Assembly (NCBI RefSeq): GCF_003987175.1
Contig: NZ_PIPM01000010.1
Coordinates: 1 to 64,000, forward strand
DNA: 64,000 bases
Origin: Aliidiomarina sanyensis
GTDB lineage: Bacteria > Pseudomonadota > Gammaproteobacteria > Enterobacterales > Alteromonadaceae
Direction: 5' to 3'
This document shows positions 1 to 6,310 of the stretch, one piece after another (within the stretch, counting starts at the first letter, position 1; every line of letters begins with the position of its first letter). The notes beneath the pieces were generated by a model. That model made no database searches, had not been told where the DNA came from, and was given only the letters and a program-made list of their open reading frames with translations. The translations under genes were made by a program, and so were the position numbers.

Positions 1-71
1 AGAAGTGAAACATGTCAGCGCCGATGGTAGTGTGGGGCCTCCCCATGTGAGAGTAGGACACCGCCAGGCAT
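1..71 (+). rRNA. rrf: 5S ribosomal RNA, 3' part only
   Basis: The segment contains the conserved 3' half of bacterial 5S rRNA: GCGCCGATGGTAGTGTGGGG, then the CCCCATGTGAGAGTAGGACA arm and the closing GCCAGGCAT. It runs off the left edge of the window, so roughly the last 70 of about 115 to 120 nt are present. A rho-independent terminator follows within 15 nt, which marks this as the end of a ribosomal RNA operon. Confidence 0.9.
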
Positions 72-82
72 CCAAATAAAAT

Positions 83-113
83 AGCCCTTCGCGAAAGCGA
101 GGGGCTTTTTTAT
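83..113 (+). terminator. rRNA operon terminator, copy 1
   Basis: AGCCCTTCGC, a GAAA tetraloop and GCGAGGGGCT form a 10-bp stem with one G-U pair, followed by a run of Ts. It lies just downstream of the 5S rRNA end. Confidence 0.85.
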
Positions 114-248
114 TTGTTTCACATCTGAGTGTCCTACTCTCGAGTAGGGCGGAGCAGGTTCTTGGTGAAGCCAACAGTTTGGCTTCACCCTGCGTAGCGG
201 GGCGAGCTCTGCGAGTCCCTGGCAAACTGCCAGGCATCCAAATAAAAT

Positions 249-279
249 AGCCCTTCGCGAAAGCGAGGGGCTTTTTTAT
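249..279 (+). terminator. rRNA operon terminator, copy 2
   Basis: Exact copy of the stem, GAAA loop and T-run at 83-113, displaced by 166 bp. It provides a second stop for readthrough from the rRNA operon before the repeat array. Confidence 0.8.
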
Positions 280-308
280 TTGTTTCACATCTGAGTGTCC
301 TACCGTAG

Positions 309-337
309 CCAACGCACGTTCCGTAACGGTGCGTTGG
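309..337. repeat. REP-like hairpin ahead of the tandem array
   Basis: CCAACGCAC and GTGCGTTGG are perfect 9-nt inverted arms around an 11-nt loop that itself contains GTT/AAC complementarity. The arms share the CCAACGC/GCGTTGG core with the array downstream. The GCGTTGG-type core resembles the widespread GTGCGTTA-class intergenic palindromes of proteobacteria; that kinship is inferred. Confidence 0.65.
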
Positions 338-368
338 GCCAGACCTTCCAAAGCCCCGTTATGGACCA

Positions 369-831
369 TGCGTTGGTTACATCAATGCAATGCATAAGTC
401 TTGGTGGTGTATTTAATTACGCTCCCAACGCGGTGCGTTGGTTACATCAATTCAATACATAAGTCTTGGTGGTGTATTTAATTACGCTCCCAACGCGGTG
501 CGTTGGTTACATCAATTCAATACATAAGTCTTGGTGGTGTATTCAATTGCGCCCCCAACGCGGTGCGTTGGCTACGTCAATGCAATGCATAAGTCTTGGT
601 GGTGTATTTAATTACGCTCCCAACGCGGTGCGTTGGCTACGTCAATTCAATACATAAGTCTTGGTGGTGTATTTAATTACGTCCCAACGCGGTGCGTTGG
701 CTACGTCAATTCAATACATAAGTCTTGGTGGTGTATTTAATTGCGCCCCAACGCGGTGCGTTGGCTACGTGATACTTGGCTCCCAACGCGGTGCGTTGGC
801 TACGTCACTTCATGTGAATGCGTTGGGTGCA
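369..831. repeat. 65-bp tandem repeat array with 17-bp palindromes
   Basis: Six units of 64 to 65 bp and one shortened unit (35 bp) follow each other directly. Each boundary carries the perfect palindrome CCAACGC-GGT-GCGTTGG, at 425, 490, 555, 620, 684, 748 and 783. Unit bodies share AAGTCTTGGTGGTGTATTTA. Units 1 and 4 have GCAATGCAT where units 2, 3, 5 and 6 have TCAATACAT. Units 1-3 carry TTACATC after the palindrome and units 4-6 CTACGTC, so the array looks like a 195-bp trimer duplicated once. The first 306 bp upstream (63-368) hold only the 5S duplication and REP-like hairpin; no gene is supported between 72 and 936. Open frames here are translated repeats. Confidence 0.9.
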
Positions 832-936
832 TGAAAAATACGGGGTTAGAAGTTATAACTTGTAGCGTTTTGATATTGGGACGGGAGCAGAGAAGTGGTA
901 ATGTTTTTCCAATAATAAATGAAAAAGGGAAAACAT

Positions 937-3345
937 ATGAAACGAACGTCACTCTCGCTCGCTTTAGCTTCTGTGTTTGCTGTTCCCATGACCGGCTTTG
1001 CGCAAAGTGGAAGCACAGGGGAATCGGAAGTTAGCACAGCGGATCGCATCCAAGTGATTGGCTCTCGATTGAGTTTGCGAACCGCTACGGAAAGCTCCGC
1101 TCCGGTGGATATTATTACCGGAGAAGAACTCTTAGCGGCTGGTTTTACTGAGACCGGAAGAGCACTCCAATATGCAATTCCAAGCTATAACTTCCCAACA
1201 TCCTCTATCACCGATGGCAGCGATGCGGTGCGCCCTGCCTCTTTACGTGGATTATCTCCGGACCATACCTTAGTCCTGATTAATGGAAAGCGCCGTCATA
1301 CCAGTGCTTTGGTTCACTTAAATGGAACGACAGGACGCGGAAGTTCAAATGCAGATTTAAACGCAATTCCTATTTCAGCGATCAAACGCATTGAAGTTCT
1401 ACGCGACGGTGCTGCAGCCCAATATGGGTCGGATGCCATCGCAGGCGTTATTAATATTGTCTTGCGGGATCAGACCGAAGGAGGGCACTTTGGTGTCTCT
1501 TATGGGCAAACCTATCAGGGCGATGGGGAACAGATAAAATTGCAGGGATCGTTGGGAATTAATCTCTTTGATCAAGGCGGTCTTACGCTCTCGTTTGAAT
1601 ATCAGGATCGGAACCGTACAAACCGCGCAGGCTTAGATCCGCGTCAGCAGTATCCCCTGCTGGAAGATGGTTCTCTTGATCCACGGGAAGAAGAATTTAA
1701 CCGCCGTAGTCATCATGTAGGTGATGCTGAATATACGAATTCGTCCCTGTTTTTTAATACCTTCTACCAATTGGAACATGGTGAGCTATACGGCTTTGGT
1801 GGGTGGAGCGCGCGGACGACTGAATCGGGCGCATTCTATCGGCGCGCCCTTGATGAACGAAACTTGATTGAGGTTTACCCAGACGGTTTTTTGCCGATTC
1901 TTCAACCAGATGTGAATGATGCTTCCGTTGCCGCCGGTTACCGCTTCGACTTGGGGGATTGGCATGCTGATGCGAGTGTGGTGTATGGGGAAAGTGAGTT
2001 TATCTACAATGTGAAAAATACACTAAATGCTTCCCTAGGTCCGGACTCTCCGACAGAATTTAATGCAGGGACCTTGGTTGCTGATGAATTCACGGCAAAC
2101 TTCGAGATTTCACGTTCTTACCCATTTGCGAACTACTCAGAGCTTTCAGTCGCCTTGGGGACGAGTTACCGTCGCAATAGCTACAAGATCATCGCAGGCG
2201 AAGAAGAAAGCTACCTGGACGGTGGATTTGAGGATCGTCCTGCAGGAAGTCAGGGCTTTACCGGGTTTAGTCCTGATTCGGAGATTCGCCAGTCCCGGGA
2301 TAATATTGGCGTCTTTGCTGAAGTGGAAAACCAATTGACCGATCAGTTCCGTTGGGGTGCAGCCCTTCGATTTGAGGATTACTCGGATTTTGGCAGCCAT
2401 ACGAGCTGGAAACTCTCGGGTCGATATGATGTGACCGATCAACTCGCTTTTCGTGCAACGACCAACACAGGCTTCCGGGCTCCGAGCGTGCAGCAGCTGT
2501 ACTTCACGAATATCTCGACCTTGTTTGTGAATCGCGATGGTGAGCTTGTGCCTGAACAGTCAGGAACATTTAATAACGTCAGTGCGGTTGCCCGAGAATT
2601 GGAAATTGGTAACCTTCAGCCAGAAGAGTCACGCAGTTTAAGTGTCGGTGCGGTATGGAACGGCGACAATGGTTTGTCTGTTTCAGTGGATGCTTTCCAG
2701 ATACAGATCGATGATCGCATTATTCTCTCAAGCTCCCTCATTCCGAGTGATTCCGAAGCGGTTGCTTCGGCTCTTGCGGCAGCTGGGGCCGATAACGCTC
2801 GCTTCTTTGTTAATGCGGTGGATACGACCACGCGCGGCATCGATGTTGTTGTAGCGCAACAGTATGATCTTGGTGCGTGGGGTCGCTTACGGGCACAGGC
2901 TGCTTACGGCTACAATGAAACAGAGATAGACCGCATTACCGTGCCGGAAATTCTGGGTGGTCTTGAGTCACGTTTGTTCGATAATGTTGAGCGGACTCGA
3001 ATGACAGAAAGTGTCCCTCGCCATACTGGGAGCTTGAGTTTCAACCATCAGTTGAACGCTTGGACGACGCATCTCGGCTTCACTTACTTCGGTGACTATA
3101 CCTTGGAAAACAATCAAGGCTTGCGAACTACATTCAGTGGCAAGTGGATTACCGATCTGAGTTTTCAATATCAGGTGTCTGAACGTTTGACCGCGAAGTT
3201 TGGTGCGCAAAACCTATTTGATGTATATCCGGATAAGCAGCGGCCAGAGAATCAATTCAATGGCATTTTCTTGTACCCAAATACCAATGCGCCTTTTGGG
3301 TTTAATGGCGGCTATTACTATGCAGAGCTCCGTTATCGATTCTAG
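937..3345 (+). CDS. TonB-dependent outer-membrane receptor
   Basis: An 802-residue outer-membrane active transporter. Residues 1-22 are a signal peptide (KRTSLSLALASVFA..., cleavage near GFA-Q). A TonB-box-like stretch near residues 35-42 (DRIQVIGS) is followed by a plug domain with the typical LRGLSPDHTLVLINGKRR and RIEVLRDGAAAQYGSDAIAG motifs, then a long beta-barrel ending in ...ELRYRF with the usual terminal Phe. The start at 937 is chosen over the in-frame ATG at 919 because AAAGGG lies 7-8 nt upstream and the signal peptide begins there. The substrate cannot be read from sequence: iron complexes are the common cargo, but neighbours suggest metals such as zinc or copper. It is preceded by the 65-bp repeat array and followed by its own terminator, so it is probably transcribed alone. 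Confidence 0.92.
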   Translation: MKRTSLSLALASVFAVPMTGFAQSGSTGESEVSTADRIQVIGSRLSLRTATESSAPVDIITGEELLAAGFTETGRALQYAIPSYNFPTSSITDGSDAVRPASLRGLSPDHTLVLINGKRRHTSALVHLNGTTGRGSSNADLNAIPISAIKRIEVLRDGAAAQYGSDAIAGVINIVLRDQTEGGHFGVSYGQTYQGDGEQIKLQGSLGINLFDQGGLTLSFEYQDRNRTNRAGLDPRQQYPLLEDGSLDPREEEFNRRSHHVGDAEYTNSSLFFNTFYQLEHGELYGFGGWSARTTESGAFYRRALDERNLIEVYPDGFLPILQPDVNDASVAAGYRFDLGDWHADASVVYGESEFIYNVKNTLNASLGPDSPTEFNAGTLVADEFTANFEISRSYPFANYSELSVALGTSYRRNSYKIIAGEEESYLDGGFEDRPAGSQGFTGFSPDSEIRQSRDNIGVFAEVENQLTDQFRWGAALRFEDYSDFGSHTSWKLSGRYDVTDQLAFRATTNTGFRAPSVQQLYFTNISTLFVNRDGELVPEQSGTFNNVSAVARELEIGNLQPEESRSLSVGAVWNGDNGLSVSVDAFQIQIDDRIILSSSLIPSDSEAVASALAAAGADNARFFVNAVDTTTRGIDVVVAQQYDLGAWGRLRAQAAYGYNETEIDRITVPEILGGLESRLFDNVERTRMTESVPRHTGSLSFNHQLNAWTTHLGFTYFGDYTLENNQGLRTTFSGKWITDLSFQYQVSERLTAKFGAQNLFDVYPDKQRPENQFNGIFLYPNTNAPFGFNGGYYYAELRYRF

Positions 3346-3382
3346 TACTAGCTTGACGCCACGTGATAACAGCCAATAAGCC

Positions 3383-3411
3383 AAACCCCTCAAGTACTGA
3401 GGGGTTTTTTT
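3383..3411 (+). terminator. Rho-independent terminator after TonB receptor
   Basis: AAACCCCTCA, AGTA loop, TGAGGGGTTTTTTT: stem of about 8 bp with a 7-T tail, 38 nt after the receptor stop codon. Confidence 0.85.
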
Positions 3412-3490
3412 GATGGCGAATCTATTCAAGGCCGATTTTTTGACTTATATAAGAAGAGAGTCATGGTGACTCTATTTAGAGAAGCTTCTT

Positions 3491-4027
3491 ATGCAAACAA
3501 TAATCAATCCCCTTCTCCTTCTTGCTGCCCTCAGCATGATGGCAATACCAACTATTTCGACCGCACAAACAGCGTCAGACGATAGCAAGGGATCGCGGCT
3601 TTATACGCGCGCTGATCAAGCGCTCGCTAGGCAGCTTATTCACGAGTTCGGTGCAACTGTGGTGGAGTCCACGGCTACGGATGATAGCTTTCAAATGCGT
3701 GCAAATGATAGCGAAGGCTTTATTTTTGAAGTGATCGGCAAGATTTGCTCCGAAGGAGAGTGTCTCGGATTAGTATTTTCTGTCACATACGAGATGGATG
3801 GAATGGTCGATTACGGGCGACTGAACACCACAAACCTTCGATGGGCGGCTGCTAAAATCGTGATTGACGAGGATGACTTTATCGTGACCCGTTACGAGAT
3901 CATGGATTATGGCCAAACATATGACAATCTTGTGGCTTCACTGGACAACACGCTTGCGATAGCCAAAGCATCCGCCGAGTATTACTTCTCCGCATGGGAT
4001 GACGACGATGCTTACGACTGGTGGTAA
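3491..4027 (+). CDS. Secreted YbjN-domain protein
   Basis: 178 residues. Residues 1-25 form a signal peptide (NPLLLLAALSMMAIPTISTA-Q), so the product is likely periplasmic. The rest matches the YbjN fold as I recall it: a helix pair around DQALARQLIHEFGATV, a beta-sheet with FEVIGKICSEGECLGLVFSV, and a final helix NLVASLDNTLAIAKAS. Two cysteines in ICSEGEC could form a disulfide. The C terminus is very acidic and aromatic (WDDDDAYDWW). YbjN proteins are linked to type III secretion chaperone-like folds and to stress or motility regulation in E. coli, but no biochemical role is assigned here. The upstream gap holds a 7-bp inverted repeat AGAGTCA/TGACTCT at 3457-3473, possibly an operator. Confidence 0.6.
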   Translation: MQTIINPLLLLAALSMMAIPTISTAQTASDDSKGSRLYTRADQALARQLIHEFGATVVESTATDDSFQMRANDSEGFIFEVIGKICSEGECLGLVFSVTYEMDGMVDYGRLNTTNLRWAAAKIVIDEDDFIVTRYEIMDYGQTYDNLVASLDNTLAIAKASAEYYFSAWDDDDAYDWW

Positions 4028-4108
4028 GAATTACGAACGGTTGGTGGTTTTTCCCACTTACTGTCGAGTGTTTTTTATTTAAATTATGTATTATCAGTCA
4101 CTTAAATA

Positions 4109-4126
4109 ATTGGCACTGTTTTTGAA
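4109..4126 (+). promoter_or_regulatory. Possible sigma-54-like promoter
   Basis: TTGGCACTGTTTTTGAAT carries TGGCAC (4111-4116) and TTGA (4122-4125) with the GG and the -12 dinucleotide separated by 10 bp, as in sigma-54 promoters, except that the -12 has GA instead of GC. The predicted start would lie about 25 nt before the ATG at 4162. Weak because of the -12 mismatch and no enhancer site seen. Confidence 0.25.
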
Positions 4127-4161
4127 TGTTCTCCTGTATAACTTTGAAAGGAGATCACTCA

Positions 4162-4455
4162 ATGCGTACTTTACTGATTATCTTGACCGTCGTTTTGGCA
4201 CTCGCGCTGTTTGGACCAGCAATTTTCACCTTGGCGGTGGAAGGTGTCCTCGCGCTTCTTGTCCCAGTTCTCGTGGTTGCTTTGCTTGCTGGCGTTGGCT
4301 TCTTTGTCGGTGCTGTCCTCCTGGGCAGTACGGTCATTGGGGGGCTGATTGTCCTTGGGGTTTTGCTGATGGTGGGTTTCTCGGTATTCTGGCCACTGCT
4401 TCTGATTCTGTTTGTTGCATGGCTTTTCACTCGAAGCCGTACACAACAAGCGTAA
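4162..4455 (+). CDS. Small hydrophobic membrane protein, unknown function
   Basis: 97 residues, almost wholly hydrophobic: three or four membrane segments around residues 2-22, 24-46, 50-68 and 70-90, ending in a positively charged tail (RSRTQQA). The start is set by AAAGGAGAT 7-8 nt before the ATG at 4162; an upstream in-frame ATG at 4126 lacks a ribosome binding site. The gross layout recalls phage-shock-type small membrane proteins such as PspG, which in E. coli is sigma-54 controlled, but I see no convincing residue-level match. Family not recognised. Confidence 0.6.
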   Translation: MRTLLIILTVVLALALFGPAIFTLAVEGVLALLVPVLVVALLAGVGFFVGAVLLGSTVIGGLIVLGVLLMVGFSVFWPLLLILFVAWLFTRSRTQQA

Positions 4456-4502
4456 TTTGGGATAGAGTATTTTCCTCAATAACAATAATGAGGAAATAAA
4501 CC

Positions 4503-4958
4503 ATGAAGTGGGCTCTTCTCTTACTGGCAAGTTTGGTCGGATTCACAGCCGTTGCGCAATCGGTCCAAGTGGATGCTGATGATCTATGGCTTCGTCAGTC
4601 GATTCCGGGGCAAGCGAATGGTGCTGGATTTGGAACCATTCGTAACCTAGGCGATGAGGACCTCTTGCTCATTGGTGGAAGCATTGCCATCGCAGAGGAT
4701 GTCGAAGTACATCGTCATGTTCGTGAGGGCGACCAAATGCGGATGGAAGCCATGGATGCTTTAACCATTCCTGCAGGCTCATCAGTGGAACTACAACCCG
4801 GTGGGTACCACCTTATGTTGATGGGATTGAGCGAGCCTTTGGTCGTGGATACCGATCATGATCTCACGCTGGTCTTCAGCGATGGTTCTACGCACACAGT
4901 TAAAGTTCCCGTAAAGGAACTCGTGCAGCGCCAACATCAGGGGCACCATGGACATTAA
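4503..4958 (+). CDS. Periplasmic copper chaperone, PCu(A)C family
   Basis: 151 residues with a signal peptide (residues 1-18, ending TAVA-Q). It carries the family's copper(I) site exactly spaced as H-X10-M-X21-H-X-M: His70, Met81, His103, Met105, with additional Met79, Met84 and Met107 nearby. The C terminus ends in a histidine tail (RQHQGHHGH) that may add a second metal site. PCu(A)C proteins deliver Cu(I) to the CuA or CuB centres of cytochrome oxidase. No oxidase genes are nearby; instead it sits between small envelope proteins and a histidine-rich ABC transporter, suggesting a local metal-handling theme. Confidence 0.88.
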   Translation: MKWALLLLASLVGFTAVAQSVQVDADDLWLRQSIPGQANGAGFGTIRNLGDEDLLLIGGSIAIAEDVEVHRHVREGDQMRMEAMDALTIPAGSSVELQPGGYHLMLMGLSEPLVVDTDHDLTLVFSDGSTHTVKVPVKELVQRQHQGHHGH

Positions 4959-5018
4959 GGATACCTGTAAGTGTGGTATGCTTAGTTCACCCCCCAGATG
5001 ACAAAAAGGTGTTCCCTT

Positions 5019-5729
5019 ATGAGATTAACGCTTCCCGCTGCACTTGTTTTAGCGAGCACGGTTGTATTTCCTGCCCATGCCGACCTCTTCTCGATCGAAG
5101 CAGAGGCGCAGTATTGGAATCCAGATGGTTCGGGATCGGACTCGTTGACGGATATGGGCGAAGAGATGTTCCCTGCTAATTGGGATCGCAATGGGCAGTT
5201 GCGTCTTTCAGCTTCTTTTCAGCATTTTATCCCCTTGATCCCAAATGTTCGATTGGAAACGCAGGAACTGGAATTCACCGGATCATCCAGTGGTTTCGAC
5301 GGTCGTCTGGACTTGGGGCATGATACCTTCACATTGTTTTATGCGCCGTTAGATAACGATCTGACCCGGCTACATTTTGGTGTCAGCTTAAAGCGGGTAC
5401 GCGGTTACTTGGAGCGCGACATTGTCGATGGACCAACGACCCGTGATGACATCGATGCAGATATCCCGATGGTATATTTGTTGCTTGAGACTTCACTTCC
5501 ATTTACTGGACTCTCGGTGCAAGGCTCAGGTCACTTTTTCTCATTTGACGACAACGAAGTTCAGGATATTGAGGCAGCTATTCGCTATCGTTTTCTTGAT
5601 AATCGGATGTTCGAGGGATACATCAGCGCCGGCTACCGGAGTCTGAACTTTAAAATTGATGAAGGGCAGCGTCTGCAAGCAGATTATGATTTCCGCGGCC
5701 CCTTTGTTGCGGTGAACTTGCGGTTCTAA
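5019..5729 (+). CDS. Small outer-membrane beta-barrel protein (TIGR04219-like)
   Basis: 236 residues. Signal peptide at residues 1-21 (RLTLPAALVLASTVVFPAHA-D), then alternating amphipathic strands such as IEAEAQYWNPDGSG, FTLFYAPLDNDLTRLHFGVSL, IEAAIRYRFLDNRMFEGYISAGYRS and a C-terminal FVAVNLRF ending in Phe, as in barrels recognised by the BAM machinery. The pattern resembles the TIGR04219 family of Alteromonadales and Vibrio. The start at 5019 has AAAAAGGTG upstream and opens the signal peptide directly; the ATG at 4998 would add seven residues ahead of it. Function unknown. It ends at a terminator facing the DUF3299 gene. Confidence 0.75.
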   Translation: MRLTLPAALVLASTVVFPAHADLFSIEAEAQYWNPDGSGSDSLTDMGEEMFPANWDRNGQLRLSASFQHFIPLIPNVRLETQELEFTGSSSGFDGRLDLGHDTFTLFYAPLDNDLTRLHFGVSLKRVRGYLERDIVDGPTTRDDIDADIPMVYLLLETSLPFTGLSVQGSGHFFSFDDNEVQDIEAAIRYRFLDNRMFEGYISAGYRSLNFKIDEGQRLQADYDFRGPFVAVNLRF

Positions 5730-5760
5730 ACACGCACTTCAAATCACTTGAGCATAAATA

Positions 5761-5793
5761 AAGCCAACACGGGTTCACCGGGTTGGCTTTTTT
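5761..5793. terminator. Terminator between convergent genes
   Basis: AAGCCAAC and GTTGGCTTTTTT flank a GC-rich loop with a further inner CGGGTTCACCCGG-like pairing. The T-run serves the plus-strand barrel gene; A residues on the left give partial function for the minus-strand gene ending at 5813. Confidence 0.75.
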
Positions 5794-5812
5794 GTGACCA
5801 TAAGGCAGCGTC

Positions 5813-6310
5813 TTAGAAGTAAGAAATGACTTCTGCGGCTTCCATTTGATAACCGACGAGAGCGATGTCTGCATCTAGGTGCTCAACTTTCATAGTCCCC
5901 GTAACCCACACGGCGTCATATGTAACTGGGTAGGGCACACCCTCAGGAAAGCGAACGTGGATGATTTGATTCGGTGGCGGTGGTGGAACATGAATGCAGG
6001 CACCGAAGTAAGGAACGAGTAAGAACTCAGTGACCCGGCGGTCATCGCCTTCCAGTTGCACCACATACCCAGGAATTTTAACCTTTTGTCCGTCCAGCTC
6101 GGGAACCAGAGGTGCGTCCAAGTTTGTCTGGACCTGAGCTTCAGGGTTCATTTCATAGTACATGGGGTCACGGACTGGAGGCGGTGTCCAATCCGCTGGG
6201 CGTAATTCGCGCCAATCTAACTGCCGGACGTCGGCCATGGCTGCGGAACTCATGAGTCCGAAAGCAACCCAAATGCCCATGCAAGTCACTAGATGTACAA
6301 CTTTTTTCAT
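5813..6310 (-). CDS. Periplasmic DUF3299 protein
   Basis: 165 residues with a signal peptide (residues 1-26, ending AAMA-D). It has the DUF3299 layout: a DWRELRPADW start, the central DGQKVKIPGYVVQLEGD strand segment, FLLVPYFGACIHVPPPPPNQ with a lone cysteine and two histidines, and VWVTGTMKVEHLDADIALVGYQM near the end. DUF3299 genes are recurrently linked to MacB/FtsX-type ABC transporters, and in Vibrio cholerae to the zinc-regulated zrg locus as I recall. The start abuts the stop of the permease gene with no gap, so the two are translationally linked. A metal-related periplasmic role is inference. Confidence 0.8.
   Translation of the reverse strand: MKKVVHLVTCMGIWVAFGLMSSAAMADVRQLDWRELRPADWTPPPVRDPMYYEMNPEAQVQTNLDAPLVPELDGQKVKIPGYVVQLEGDDRRVTEFLLVPYFGACIHVPPPPPNQIIHVRFPEGVPYPVTYDAVWVTGTMKVEHLDADIALVGYQMEAAEVISYF

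Larger units (their letters stand above)
63..303 (+). repeat. 75-bp direct duplication of 5S tail plus terminator
   Basis: Positions 63-137 and 229-303 are identical, starting at the last 9 nt of the 5S rRNA (GCCAGGCAT) and running through the terminator to GTGTCCTAC. The two copies are 166 bp apart. The segment between them holds an inverted repeat, GGTGAAGCC/GGCTTCACC, and a 13-nt reverse complement of the 5S arm (GTGTCCTACTCTC). No second complete 5S gene is present, so this looks like the footprint of recombination or deletion between 5S tails. Confidence 0.85.

Noticed and set aside
466-657. A small protein gene in the repeat array
   Set aside because: The translation is simply the repeat unit read in one frame (recurring PTRCVGY-like blocks), with no ribosome binding site.
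369-831. A CRISPR array
   Set aside because: The whole 65-bp unit repeats; there are no unique spacers between short repeats, and no cas genes are in the window.
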